The notes below the pieces were generated by a model. It was given only the letters and a program-made list of their open reading frames with translations, was not told the DNA's origin and searched no databases. The position numbers and the translations under genes are program-made. From NCBI RefSeq assembly GCF_900177545.1, contig NZ_FXBQ01000001.1, positions 124,001 to 188,000 of the forward strand: DNA of 64,000 nucleotides, in the 5' to 3' direction. This document shows, one piece after another, positions 1 through 8,451 of this stretch (its first letter is position 1; each line of letters opens with the position of its first letter). The stretch is from Maritimibacter sp. HL-12 (lineage in GTDB: Bacteria > Pseudomonadota > Alphaproteobacteria > Rhodobacterales > Rhodobacteraceae).

Positions 1-35
1 CAACGCGGGCGGGGCGAAGGCCTGAGCCCTTCATC

Positions 36-314
36 GTGATCAACAACACGCGCGTCAGTTGCCAAAAAGACATGACCGACGCCGAGTCGACCAACAGCGT
101 CATCACGGACCACAAGACCTGCTGCGCCACGATTTCGCTCTACCTCGCCGACCAGGAAAGGAAGGCCGCTCGGGACGCCCGTCACGAAACGATGTTCGGT
201 GCGAGCGATGACGACGACAGCGGCGGCGGTGGGCATCACGGGCCGCAAGCACGGGCTCCGCTCCGGATCGCACCTAACGGGCGAACGTGCGCCCCATGTC
301 GGCCAACCCCTTGA
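36..314 (+). CDS. Unidentified partial or small ORF at the window edge
   Basis: The frame is open from the left edge to a stop at 312-314. The first possible start in view is GTG at 36, with another Met at 72. Third codon positions are strongly G/C up to about 240, as in the real genes here, and the peptide carries an acidic DDDD run followed by a Gly-rich GGGGHHG stretch. The last 41 bases overlap the 3' end of the opposing VOC gene, and codon bias fades there. I recognise no domain. It may be the C-terminal end of a gene that begins before the window. Alternatively another gene ends at the TGA at 23-25 and this is a small ORF or nothing. No convincing ribosome binding site precedes position 36. 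Confidence 0.3.
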   Translation: MINNTRVSCQKDMTDAESTNSVITDHKTCCATISLYLADQERKAARDARHETMFGASDDDDSGGGGHHGPQARAPLRIAPNGRTCAPCRPTP

Positions 315-687
315 ACTCAAGCGGGTTTCCGGACGGGTCGCGCAGGAACATCGTCCATTGCTCGCCCGGCTCGCCGGCGAAGCGCAAGGTCGGCGCGATC
401 ACCCACTCCGTGCCCGCCGCGTCAAGCCGGTCGGCCAGCCCGCGCCAGGCATCGTAGGGCAGAACCACGCCGAAATGCGGCATCGCCACCATGTGATCGC
501 CGACCCGGCCGGTATCGGCGGTGGCGAAAGGCGGGCCGAGGTGCAGGCTGAGCTGGTGGCCGAAAAAGTCGAAATCCACCCATGTCTCGGTCGCGCGCCC
601 CTCGGCGCAGCCCAGCACGCCGCCATAGAAGGCGCGGGCGGCGTCGAGATCGGTGACGTTGATGGCGAGATGGAAGGGTGTGGGCAT
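274..687 (-). CDS. VOC (glyoxalase/bleomycin-resistance) family protein
   Basis: This 137-residue protein opens with FHLAINVTDLDAARAFY, the typical first strand and helix of a vicinal-oxygen-chelate domain, and continues with the paired beta-alpha-beta-beta-beta units expected of a single-domain VOC protein. Family members bind a divalent metal and act as lyases, dioxygenases or resistance proteins, so the substrate cannot be read from sequence. The ATG at 687 has a GGAG-like site just upstream. It is transcribed divergently from metY across 161 bases. The 'IAPTLRFAGEPGEQWTMF' segment and the DPSGNPLEFK C-terminus are the most family-like parts. Confidence 0.85.
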   Translation of the reverse strand: MPTPFHLAINVTDLDAARAFYGGVLGCAEGRATETWVDFDFFGHQLSLHLGPPFATADTGRVGDHMVAMPHFGVVLPYDAWRGLADRLDAAGTEWVIAPTLRFAGEPGEQWTMFLRDPSGNPLEFKGLADMGRTFAR

Positions 688-848
688 CGGCGCGCTCCGA
701 AACGATTGTTCCGCGCAACCTACCCCGTCGGCATCAGAATTCCAGCCCCCCGCACCGGCGCGAAATTCCCTCCCTTTCCATACCTCCCGATTGCCCCGAT
801 CCCGGCTTTGGCCTAGCCTCGCGCGGGAAACGTCAGGGAGACCGCAAC

Positions 849-2135
849 ATGACCAAAGACCTCGGCTTCGACACCCTTCAGGTTCACGCCGGCACCGAGC
901 CCGACCCCGCCACCGGCGCGCGGCAGGTGCCGATCTACCAGACCACGGCCTACGTGTTTCGCGACGCCGACCACGCCGCGGCGCTTTTCAACCTCCAGGA
1001 GGTTGGCTACATCTACTCGCGCCTGACCAACCCGACGGTGGGCGCGCTGGCCAACCGGATCGCGGCGCTCGAAGGCGGTGCCGGCGGCGTCTGCACCTCC
1101 TCGGGCCATGCCGCGCAGATCATGGCGCTCTATCCGCTGATGGCGCCGGGGCTGAACATCATCGCCTCGACCCGGCTCTACGGCGGCACCTACACCCAGT
1201 TCACCCAGGTCTTCAAACGCTTCGGCTGGGAAGCGAAATTCGTCGACTTCGACGATCCGGCTGCGGTGGCGGCGGCGATCGACGACAATACCCGGGCGAT
1301 CTTCTGCGAAAGCATCGCCAACCCGGCGGGCGTGCCCACCGATCTCGATGCCATCGCCAAGGTGGCAAACGACGCCGGGATCCCGCTGGTGGTCGACAAC
1401 ACCTCCGCCACGCCCTACCTGTGCAAGCCGATCGAGCACGGCGCGACGCTGGTGGTGCATTCCACCACCAAGTTCCTCACCGGCAACGGCACGGTGACTG
1501 GTGGCGCGATCGTCGACAGCGGCACCTTCGACTGGTCGGCATCGGGCAAGTTCCCCTCGCTGTCCGAGCCGGAGCCGGCCTATCACGGCATCAAGTTCCA
1601 CGAAGCGCTCGGGGCGATGGCCTTCACCTTCTACAGCATCGCAGTGGGCCTGCGCGACCTGGGCATGACGATGAACCCGCAGGCGGCGCATTACACGCTG
1701 ATGGGGATCGAAACACTGTCGCTGCGGATGCAGAAACACGTTCAGAACGCGCAACAAGTGGCCGAATGGCTGGAAAAGGACGCGCGCGTGGAAAGCGTGA
1801 GCTACGCCGGGCTGGCCTCCTCGCCCTACAACGAACGCATCAAGCGGCTCTACCCAAAGGGCGCAGGCGCAATTTTCACCGTTACCCTCAAGGGCGGCTA
1901 CGACGCCTGCGTCAAGCTGGTGGACAACCTCGGCCTGTTCAGCCACGTCGCCAACCTCGGCGATACCCGCTCGCTGATCATCCATTCCGCCTCCACCACC
2001 CACCGCCAGCTCAGCCCCGAGCAGCGCGCGGCGGCGGGCGCGGGAGACAACGTGGTGCGGCTCTCGATCGGGATCGAAGACCCGGCCGACCTGATCGCCG
2101 ATCTCGACCAGGCGCTGGCCAAGGCCGCCGGTTGA
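849..2135 (+). CDS. metY: O-acetylhomoserine aminocarboxypropyltransferase (sulfhydrylase)
   Basis: PLP-dependent enzyme of the Cys/Met metabolism family that makes homocysteine directly from O-acetylhomoserine and sulfide. The 428-residue protein begins with TLQVHAGTEPDPATGARQVPIYQTTAY, diagnostic of the OAH sulfhydrylase branch, and carries the PLP-lysine motif HSTTKFLTGNGT. The frame is open further upstream, but ATG 849 follows a good GGGAG site at 835-839 and gives the usual N-terminus. It is monocistronic here and ends in a strong GC hairpin. I looked for a SAM-II-type leader upstream and saw none. Confidence 0.95.
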   Translation: MTKDLGFDTLQVHAGTEPDPATGARQVPIYQTTAYVFRDADHAAALFNLQEVGYIYSRLTNPTVGALANRIAALEGGAGGVCTSSGHAAQIMALYPLMAPGLNIIASTRLYGGTYTQFTQVFKRFGWEAKFVDFDDPAAVAAAIDDNTRAIFCESIANPAGVPTDLDAIAKVANDAGIPLVVDNTSATPYLCKPIEHGATLVVHSTTKFLTGNGTVTGGAIVDSGTFDWSASGKFPSLSEPEPAYHGIKFHEALGAMAFTFYSIAVGLRDLGMTMNPQAAHYTLMGIETLSLRMQKHVQNAQQVAEWLEKDARVESVSYAGLASSPYNERIKRLYPKGAGAIFTVTLKGGYDACVKLVDNLGLFSHVANLGDTRSLIIHSASTTHRQLSPEQRAAAGAGDNVVRLSIGIEDPADLIADLDQALAKAAG

Positions 2136-2142
2136 GCGGTTT

Positions 2143-2240
2143 CGCCCCGGGCTGCGCCCGGGACGACCGGGAGGGGGGCTTTGCCCCCCTCTTGGCCTCA
2201 CGGCCAATTCACCCCCCAAGGTATTTTCGGACCCAAGAAG
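2143..2240 (+). repeat. 98-bp dispersed GC-rich repeat, copy A
   Basis: Two nested hairpins, CCCCGGGC/GCCCGGG and GGGGGGC/GCCCCCC, are followed by a conserved tail (CTTGGCC..ACGGCCAATTCACCCCCC..GGTATTT..GGACCCAAGAAG). The same 98-bp unit recurs at 36141-36238, with a partial inverted copy at 2359-2424. All three lie immediately downstream of genes, so they may serve as bidirectional terminators or REP-like elements. Confidence 0.85.
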
Positions 2241-2253
2241 GTCGAAACGAACA

Positions 2254-2280
2254 CCCCCCGCACGGCCTGCGTGCGGGGGG
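2254..2280 (+). terminator. GC-rich hairpin after metY
   Basis: A perfect 10-bp stem, CCCCCCGCAC with GTGCGGGGGG, encloses a 7-base loop. There is no clear T tract after it, so termination is inferred from position and stem strength. Confidence 0.5.
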
Positions 2281-2358
2281 CTTCTCGGGTCACGGCCATC
2301 GGCTCCTCAGCCTGTGCCGCACCCCCGAGTCTGCCGAAGCAGGGTTAAGAATTCGTTG

Positions 2359-2424
2359 CTTCTTGGGTCGAAAAATACCTTCGGGGGGTGAGCGCGTCAG
2401 CGCGAGGGGGGCAGACAGCCCCCC
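2359..2424 (-). repeat. Dispersed repeat, copy B (inverted, partial)
   Basis: The minus strand reads the conserved CTTCTTGGGTCG..AATACCTTCGGGGGGTGA tail in reverse relative to copies A and C. It is followed by a GGGGGGC-AGACA-GCCCCCC hairpin (2406-2424) and a pyrimidine tract. The middle segment differs from copies A and C. With copy A it forms a convergent pair between metY and the opposing flavoprotein gene. Confidence 0.7.
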
Positions 2425-2442
2425 TTTCTTCCGGCCTTGCCG

Positions 2443-2476
2443 AAAGAAAAGACGCGCGCCCGTCAAGGCGCGCGTC
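2443..2476 (-). terminator. Rho-independent terminator of the flavoprotein gene
   Basis: On the minus strand a 10-bp perfect stem, GACGCGCGCC/GGCGCGCGTC, with a 6-base loop is followed directly by TTTTCTTT. It lies 25 bases past the stop codon of the 2502-3767 gene. Confidence 0.85.
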
Positions 2477-2501
2477 TCGATGTTCGACGGAGGTTCCCGG
2501 C

Positions 2502-3767
2502 TCAGCCGAACATGTCGGAGGCGATCCCCTCGTACCAGCCGATGCTTTCCTCGAAGGTGCGCTTGCGCATTTCGGCGTCTTCGCCGGGCTGGCTGATGAA
2601 GCCGTCGACCTTGGCGATCTTGCCATCGGCAGGCTCGTAGGAGTTGCCGACCTTCACGCCGTCGTCGGTGGCGATCAGCGACCAGCAGGTGTTGGCATAC
2701 TTGGCCGGGAACACCCGCGCATCGTTCAGCTCGCCGCGGATCGACATCGCCGCGACCTTGGCCTGGCTGTTGGCCGAGAAGCCCGACTTCGGCATGTCAC
2801 CGGCACTGGTGGCATCGCCCAGCACGTAGATGTTGGCGTCGATGGTGGAGCGCATCGTATCGGCCTCGATCGGTGCCCAGTTGCCATCGTTCACGCCGGC
2901 GATCTCGACGATCCGGCCCGCCTTCTGGCCCGGAATGACGTTGCAGACATCGACATTCGTCACTTCGCCGTCGATCGTCACCGTCATCGCGCCCGGGTCG
3001 ACGACAACGCCTTCGCCGCCGAATTCCGGCCCGATCCAGTCGACCATGCCGGAATAGTGCTTGCCCCAGCCTTCCTCGAAGAGACCCTGCTTGGAGAAGG
3101 AGGGTTTCGGGTCGAGCACCATGATCTTGGCGGTCGGGTTGTTGTTTTTCAGCATGTGAGCGACCATCGAGATCCGCTCGTAGGGGCCCGGCGGGCAGCG
3201 GTAGGGGTTCGGCGGCGCAACCATGGCGAAGAGGCCACCCTCGGGCATCGATTCGATCTGGCGCTTGAGCAGTTCGCTTTGCGAGCCGGCCTTGTAGGCA
3301 TGCGGCATCGCGTTCTGCGCCGAGATATCCCAGCCTTCAACGGAGCCATCGACGAAGTCGATCCCCGGCGAGAGCACGAGCCGGTCATAGGGCAGCGTGC
3401 CGCCGCCGGCGAGCGAGACGGTCTTGGCGTCGCGGTCGATGCCGATCGCCCAGTCGTGCACCACGTTGATGCCGTAGTCGGCGGCGAGGGTGCCGTAGCT
3501 GTGGGCGATGCTGTCCAGCGTGCGGAAGCCGGCCATGTAGAGGTTGGAGAAAAAGCAGGTGTAGTAGGTCTTGGTGGGCTCAACCAGCGTCACGTCGATG
3601 GCACCATCGCTGTCCTTGGCGATGTAGCGTGCTGCTGTGGCACCGCCGGCACCGCCGCCGATCACGACGACGCGGGGCTTGCCGCCCTGGGCATGCAGCA
3701 TCGGTGCCGAAAGGCTTGCCGCGGCCGCCACGCCAGCGCCGACGAAGGTGCGTCTGTTAAGTTTCAT
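2502..3767 (-). CDS. soxF: Flavocytochrome c sulfide dehydrogenase-like flavoprotein (FccB/SoxF type)
   Basis: A 421-residue periplasmic flavoprotein. Residues 1-27 form a Tat signal with the twin-arginine motif NRRTFVG at 4-10. A GGGAGGATAARY dinucleotide-binding loop follows at 37-48. C71 in YYTCFF matches the position where FccB binds FAD covalently. C191 (RCPPGPYER) and C361 (ANTCWS) match the redox disulfide of FccB. The C-terminal FCSD flavin domain ends in the usual DMFG. FccB oxidises sulfide and passes electrons to its cytochrome subunit; SoxF homologues raise the rate of thiosulfate oxidation. I chose ATG 3767 because GGGAGG precedes it and the Tat motif then sits at the N-terminus. 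The neighbouring dihaem cytochrome is its probable partner. No other sox genes are in the window. Confidence 0.9.
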   Translation of the reverse strand: MKLNRRTFVGAGVAAAASLSAPMLHAQGGKPRVVVIGGGAGGATAARYIAKDSDGAIDVTLVEPTKTYYTCFFSNLYMAGFRTLDSIAHSYGTLAADYGINVVHDWAIGIDRDAKTVSLAGGGTLPYDRLVLSPGIDFVDGSVEGWDISAQNAMPHAYKAGSQSELLKRQIESMPEGGLFAMVAPPNPYRCPPGPYERISMVAHMLKNNNPTAKIMVLDPKPSFSKQGLFEEGWGKHYSGMVDWIGPEFGGEGVVVDPGAMTVTIDGEVTNVDVCNVIPGQKAGRIVEIAGVNDGNWAPIEADTMRSTIDANIYVLGDATSAGDMPKSGFSANSQAKVAAMSIRGELNDARVFPAKYANTCWSLIATDDGVKVGNSYEPADGKIAKVDGFISQPGEDAEMRKRTFEESIGWYEGIASDMFG

Positions 3768-3832
3768 TCCGTGTCCTCCCTTGGGTACAGATCGACCCGT
3801 TACCATGGCCGATACGAACTTGGCTGCCCGGG

Positions 3833-4534
3833 TTACAGGCCGCCAAAATACGCGGCCAGAGCCGCGATCTCCTCATCCGACAGCCTGGATGCGAACATCT
3901 GCATCACCGGATGCGGCCGGATCTTGCGTTTGTAGGCGTGCATCGCCACCACGAAGTCTTCTTCGGGCCATCCAACGATCGACGGCACGCCCTCGTCGTC
4001 ACCGTCGACCTGGTGGCAGGTCGTGCACTCGGTCGACAGGTAATCACCATAATCGACATCCCCGACGATGGCGAGCACATCGGGCGAAAGCTCCACCTCG
4101 CGCGACATCGCGGTGGGCGCGGCTTCGGGGATGTTGGCGGGATCGGCCGAGAACAGCCGCAGGTAGGCCAGCACATCGGCGCGTTCTTCCGGATCCTTGA
4201 TCCCGCGGAAAGCCATCCTTGTATCGCTCACCAGCGCCTTGGGGTTCTCGATATAGGCATCGAGGGTGCGCAGGTCCCAGAACAGACCATCGACGCCTTC
4301 GCGCACGAGGCCCTTGGAATAGCGTTTGTAATCCTCCAGCGAGCCGGCGCGGCGATCGAAGATGCCGTTGAGGTGCGGGCCGACCCGGTGTTTTGCACCT
4401 TCGCCGACCTGGTGGCACGAGGCGCATTGGCGGTAGGCTTTGGCACCGCGTTCGGCATCGCCGAATTCCTGGGCGGCAGCGGGGCTGGCGATCATAACGG
4501 CAGACAAGAGTGCCGCAAGCGACGATCTTTTCAT
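3833..4534 (-). CDS. soxE: Dihaem cytochrome c, partner of the FccB/SoxF-like flavoprotein
   Basis: A 233-residue exported cytochrome. Residues 1-21 are a Sec signal ending AAAQ. The first haem site, CASCH (37-41), lies in a class I cytochrome c2-like fold with KTGPHLNGIF-type sequence (GPHLNGIFDRRAG) and a probable Met ligand in TRMAF. The second site, CTTCH, is at 170-174 in a smaller C-terminal domain. This two-haem layout fits SoxE or the cytochrome subunit of flavocytochrome c. The gene lies 65 bases upstream of the flavoprotein on the same strand, so the two are presumably co-transcribed, cytochrome first. The ATG at 4534 follows an AGGGAGG site. The assignment as SoxE rather than a generic dihaem cytochrome rests on this pairing. 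Confidence 0.8.
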   Translation of the reverse strand: MKRSSLAALLSAVMIASPAAAQEFGDAERGAKAYRQCASCHQVGEGAKHRVGPHLNGIFDRRAGSLEDYKRYSKGLVREGVDGLFWDLRTLDAYIENPKALVSDTRMAFRGIKDPEERADVLAYLRLFSADPANIPEAAPTAMSREVELSPDVLAIVGDVDYGDYLSTECTTCHQVDGDDEGVPSIVGWPEEDFVVAMHAYKRKIRPHPVMQMFASRLSDEEIAALAAYFGGL

Positions 4535-4594
4535 CACGTTCCTCCCTGTCGCCTCTCCGGTAGCCATGGCTCTTTTTCGGCAATGGTCTCCGGC

Positions 4595-4670
4595 GGCACT
4601 ATCTTTCTATTATTCCGATATGTCGATTTGATCCACAATTTTATTACGGATACCTGTTTTTTTCAGCAAT
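4595..4670 (-). promoter_or_regulatory. AT-rich probable promoter region for the cytochrome/flavoprotein pair
   Basis: The 331-base gap 4535-4865 holds a markedly AT-rich island in an otherwise GC-rich window, directly upstream of the cytochrome start. The minus strand shows TTGTGG, then about 17 bases, then GAATAATA, a plausible promoter, and two related TATC-(C/G)G-AATAA segments. I looked for the ATTC-N8-GAAT site of sulfide-responsive ArsR-type repressors and did not find it. The GC-rich rest of the gap (4670-4865) shows nothing I can name. Confidence 0.4.
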
Positions 4671-4865
4671 GAAGCGCGTTGCTTGCCGTTGGGGAAGCGG
4701 CGCATGGTCGCGCCGTCGGTCCGGTTGCGGGTGTGTCGAGGCGGCGGCATCGTGCCACGGCACAACCGACCGCATGCCGATTCGCCCCGCGGACCTGCGG
4801 GCCAGAACGGCGCGCCCGACCAACGCGCAAACGCGGGCTGTTTCGGCCTTCGCCCTGTGCCGGCG

Positions 4866-6677
4866 CTACCTGGCCCCGAGCACCGCCGAGATCGGCGCAA
4901 GGGTGACGGACGCGGCCCGCGTGCCGAGGGACCATTCGAGCAACGCCTGCACGGTTTCCTCGCGGGTCCGCGCCACGACGATCACCTGCTCTTCGTTGCG
5001 CGCCCGGAAGGCGGCATTGTCGAGAAAGCGGCGGATCACCGGCCCGGCCTGGCCCTCGGCGTCGAGATCGCGGAACACGAGCCCGGCCCGTACCCCTTCC
5101 TTCTGTGCCGCCTTGTGGCCGGTGTTGAGCCCGGCCGGGTAACTCACGAAGCCATGGCCGGTTTCGGCAAGGTTGACGGCCAGTTGCACGGCACCGTCGC
5201 CCAGCGCCTGAAACCCGAGCCCCGCCTCGGCCATTGCCGCCACGCTGTCTTCGAGTAGCGGCGCATAGGCTTCGAGGTTGATCTCGATATCCGCTGCCGT
5301 GGCCCCCTCGGGCAGCGGCAGGATGGTGACGACCTCCAGTCCCTGGTCGCGGTAGAACGCAATGGCCTCGGCCGCATCGAGCGCGCTTGCGTCCACCGCC
5401 ACGCTGACCGGGAAAGGCAGCGCGCCGAGATCGGCGAAGGCCGCGCGCTCGGCGGCGGTATCGAGCAGCAGCAAGGCCATGAGCGGCAAATCGTCCGGCG
5501 CGGTGAAGGCGACGGCGTTGCGTTCGAGCGCCGAAGCGCGCGCGGGCGCAGAGGTCTGGTCGCCGTCCGCCGCGTCGGCACCGATCGCGGGCAAGCGCCC
5601 GGTAACCACCGGCGGCGCAGAGGCATCGGGACCGGAACCGGGTTCGGCCATGGCGGTCTCGTCGGCAGGGGCCGCTTCAGGTGCCGGCTCGGGCGTTTGC
5701 TCGGGGGCGGGCGCTGGCTCGGCCTGCACTTCGGCTGTCTCGTCGCTCTGGGGGGCCTCGGGTTCGACCACGGCGGTCTCGTCGTCGGAAGACGCCTCGG
5801 GCGCTGGCTCGGCTTCGGCGTCCGGGTCTTCCCCGGCCCCGGATTCCGACCCCGCTGTCGATCCGGGCGGCGGCGCAGCGTCGGGCGCATCTGCAACCGG
5901 GCTCTCGGGCGCATCCGGGGCTTCGGACAAATCGTCTGCCGCTTCCGCGCCCGCCTCGTCCCCGGCGGCCTCGTCTTCCATGCCCAAGGCCGGCGAAGTC
6001 TCCGCCTCCGGCGTACCGGTGTCGTCGGCGCCGCTGTCGGGATCGGCCTCCGGTGCCGCCCCGTCGGTCTCGCCGGCGGGATCGGAGGTATCGGACGCAG
6101 CAGGTGTATCGGACGTGTCCGAAGCCGCGGACAGATCGGCCCCGTCAGCACTCTCCCCCTCGTCTTCCCCCTCGTCTTCCCCGGCGTCGGTGGTGGAGCC
6201 ATCGTCCTGAGGCGCATCAGGCGCGTCCGGGGCCTCGTCGGGTGCCGTCCCGGCTTCGGGCTCGGATGCGGCGTCATCCTCCGCATCCAGCGCGGGCTCG
6301 GCGGGGTCGGCTGGAGCGGCCTCGTCCTGCGGGGAGGCCTCGGGGGACTGGGATGGCGGCGCGTCGGCCTCATCTTCTTCGGACGCCGGCGCGGACTCCC
6401 CGGTATCTGTCCCGTCGTCCTCCGCCGGTGCCTGCGGCTCCTCCTCCTCCGGCGTCAATGGCTCGGGCGCGTCGGCCGGTGCCCCGGTTTCGGGCACCGC
6501 CGCGGGATCGGTCTCGCCACCCTCCGCGTCCGGCTCCACGTCCTGCGGCGCGGCCTCCGGGTCCGGCGCGACCGCCCCCGGCATATCGACCGGTTCGATC
6601 ACCAAGGACGCCGTGCCCAGCCCCAGACCTGCCACCACGGCTCCCGCCGCGATGCCCGCCAATATGCCCCGTGCCAC
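4866..6677 (-). CDS. Membrane-anchored divergent polysaccharide deacetylase (YibQ/DUF610-like) with a long acidic linker
   Basis: A 603-residue protein from a GTG start. Residues 3-28 are one transmembrane segment. About 350 residues of low-complexity Ala/Asp/Glu/Pro/Gly linker follow, then a C-terminal domain (about 386-603) resembling the divergent polysaccharide deacetylase family ([46 protein letters not shown]). I chose GTG 6677 because GGGGGCC precedes it, the membrane anchor then sits at the N-terminus, and upstream starts would run into the divergent trpG gene. The domain is thought to act on envelope glycans; the catalytic metal residues of true deacetylases are not obvious here. Linker length is probably variable between strains. 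Confidence 0.75.
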   Translation of the reverse strand: MARGILAGIAAGAVVAGLGLGTASLVIEPVDMPGAVAPDPEAAPQDVEPDAEGGETDPAAVPETGAPADAPEPLTPEEEEPQAPAEDDGTDTGESAPASEEDEADAPPSQSPEASPQDEAAPADPAEPALDAEDDAASEPEAGTAPDEAPDAPDAPQDDGSTTDAGEDEGEDEGESADGADLSAASDTSDTPAASDTSDPAGETDGAAPEADPDSGADDTGTPEAETSPALGMEDEAAGDEAGAEAADDLSEAPDAPESPVADAPDAAPPPGSTAGSESGAGEDPDAEAEPAPEASSDDETAVVEPEAPQSDETAEVQAEPAPAPEQTPEPAPEAAPADETAMAEPGSGPDASAPPVVTGRLPAIGADAADGDQTSAPARASALERNAVAFTAPDDLPLMALLLLDTAAERAAFADLGALPFPVSVAVDASALDAAEAIAFYRDQGLEVVTILPLPEGATAADIEINLEAYAPLLEDSVAAMAEAGLGFQALGDGAVQLAVNLAETGHGFVSYPAGLNTGHKAAQKEGVRAGLVFRDLDAEGQAGPVIRRFLDNAAFRARNEEQVIVVARTREETVQALLEWSLGTRAASVTLAPISAVLGAR

Positions 6678-6789
6678 TGCCGGCCCCCTTTCCGAATTCG
6701 CACCCCGCCTCTTGACCCTCGGCGGCGGCTCTGAACATGTATACCCCGACCAGACCGCCAGAAAACCCCCTTTGCCCGGACCCGCGCGC

Positions 6790-7371
6790 ATGATCCTGCT
6801 GATCGACAATTATGACAGCTTCACCTACAACCTTGTTCACTATCTGGGCGAGTTGGGCGCGGATGTGACGGTCCGGCGCAACGATGCGTTCGACGTTCAG
6901 GCCGCGATGGCCCTGAAGCCCGAGGCCATCGTGCTCTCGCCCGGCCCCTGCGATCCCGACCAGGCGGGCATCTGCCTGCCGCTCAGCCTTGCCGCGGGCG
7001 AGATCGGCGTGCCGCTGCTGGGCGTCTGCCTCGGCCACCAGACCATCGGCCAGGCTTTCGGCGGCAAGGTGGTGCGCGCCGACGACATCGTGCACGGCAA
7101 GATGGGCACGATCCACCACGGCGGGCAAGGCGTGTTCAGGGGCCTGCCCTCGCCGCTGCAAGCCACGCGCTACCATTCGCTGATCGTCGAGCGCGAAAGC
7201 CTGCCCGATTGCCTCGAGATCACCGCCTGGCTCGAAGACGGCACGATCATGGGCCTGCGCCACAAAAGCCGTCCCATCGAGGGGGTGCAGTTCCACCCCG
7301 AGAGCATCCGCTCCGAGCACGGCCACGCGATGCTGAAAAACTTCCTCGACCAGGTGAAAGTGCCCGCATGA
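6790..7371 (+). CDS. trpG: Anthranilate synthase component II (glutamine amidotransferase)
   Basis: 193 residues, the normal length for a stand-alone TrpG. It opens [21 protein letters not shown] and carries the class I amidotransferase nucleophile Cys in [10 protein letters not shown] and the His/Glu pair in QFHPESI. It supplies ammonia from glutamine to TrpE for anthranilate synthesis. The frame is open upstream, but ATG 6790 gives the family N-terminus. Its stop overlaps the trpD start (ATGA), implying translational coupling. TrpE is encoded about 4.2 kb downstream on the same strand. Confidence 0.96.
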   Translation: MILLIDNYDSFTYNLVHYLGELGADVTVRRNDAFDVQAAMALKPEAIVLSPGPCDPDQAGICLPLSLAAGEIGVPLLGVCLGHQTIGQAFGGKVVRADDIVHGKMGTIHHGGQGVFRGLPSPLQATRYHSLIVERESLPDCLEITAWLEDGTIMGLRHKSRPIEGVQFHPESIRSEHGHAMLKNFLDQVKVPA

Positions 7372-8384
7372 GCGACGCGATCAAACCCCTCATCGCCGCC
7401 GCCGTCGACCGGCCGCTCAGCCGCGCCGAGGCCGAAGCCGCCTTCGGGATCCTGTTCGAGGGCGAGGCCACGCCAAGCCAGATCGGCGGCTTCCTGATGA
7501 CCCTGCGCACCCGCGGCGAGACGGTCGACGAATACGCTGCCGCCGCCCACGTCATGCGCGAGAAATGCCGCCGGGTTCATGCCCCGGCGGGCGCGATCGA
7601 CATCGTCGGCACCGGCGGCGACGGCAAGGGCACGCTCAACATCTCCACCGCCACCGCCTTCGTGGTGGCCGGCGCCGGCGTGGTGGTGGCCAAGCACGGC
7701 AACCGCAACCTCTCGTCGAAATCCGGCGCGGCGGACGCGCTGACCGAACTGGGCGTGAACGTGATGGTCGGCCCCGAAGTGGTCGAGAGAGCCCTCGAGG
7801 AAGCCGGCATTGCCTTCATGATGGCGCCGATGCACCACCCGGCGATCGCCCATGTCATGCCCACCCGGCAGGAACTTGGCACCCGGACAATCTTCAACAT
7901 TCTCGGACCCTTGACCAACCCGGCTCATGTAAAACGTCAACTGACCGGCGCATTCTCGCGCGACATGATCGGGCCGATGGCGGAAACCCTCAAGGCGCTC
8001 GGCAGCGAGAAGGCCTGGCTCGTGCACGGCGGCGACGGCACCGACGAGCTGTCGATTGCCGGGGTGAGCTGGGTCGCGGCACTGGAGAACGGCGAGATCA
8101 GCGCACGCGAGATAAACCCGGAAGATGCAGGCCTCCCGGTGCACCCGTTCGAAGACATCCTCGGCGGCACCCCGGAGCACAACGCCCGGGCCTTCCGCGC
8201 CCTGCTCGACGGCGCACCGGGGGCCTACCGCGACGCGGTGCTGCTCAACGCCGCCGCCGGGCTGATGGTTGCCGACAAGGCCGCGAGCCTGCCCGAAGGC
8301 GTCGAGTTGGCACGCGCGAGCATCGACTCGGGCGCAGCAAAGGCGAAGATCGAGGCGCTGGCGCGGGTAACCTCGGCGGCCTGA
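7368..8384 (+). CDS. trpD: Anthranilate phosphoribosyltransferase
   Basis: 338 residues. It transfers phosphoribosyl from PRPP to anthranilate, the second step of tryptophan synthesis. The PRPP-binding glycine-rich segment [16 protein letters not shown] and the [17 protein letters not shown] motif are intact, as is the later [20 protein letters not shown] block. The start ATG 7368 overlaps the trpG stop by four bases. trpC, usually next in Rhodobacteraceae, is not adjacent; an aminotransferase gene follows after 67 bases. Confidence 0.96.
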   Translation: MSDAIKPLIAAAVDRPLSRAEAEAAFGILFEGEATPSQIGGFLMTLRTRGETVDEYAAAAHVMREKCRRVHAPAGAIDIVGTGGDGKGTLNISTATAFVVAGAGVVVAKHGNRNLSSKSGAADALTELGVNVMVGPEVVERALEEAGIAFMMAPMHHPAIAHVMPTRQELGTRTIFNILGPLTNPAHVKRQLTGAFSRDMIGPMAETLKALGSEKAWLVHGGDGTDELSIAGVSWVAALENGEISAREINPEDAGLPVHPFEDILGGTPEHNARAFRALLDGAPGAYRDAVLLNAAAGLMVADKAASLPEGVELARASIDSGAAKAKIEALARVTSAA

Positions 8385-8451
8385 CCCGGGGGCTCGCCGC
8401 CGCGCGGCGGCCGCCCCCGCGACCGATCCGCGCGCAACCACGAGGCACGGC

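Noticed and set aside
688-848. SAM-responsive leader before metY
   Set aside because: I looked for SAM-II-like pairing and conserved loops and saw none in the 161 bases.
4535-4865. ArsR-type sulfide repressor site before the cytochrome gene
   Set aside because: No ATTC-N8-GAAT palindrome was found; only an AT-rich island and a loose direct repeat.
5697-6734. Long plus-strand frames opposite the acidic linker
   Set aside because: Produced by the repetitive, high-GC linker codons on the other strand; Gly/Arg-rich without domain.
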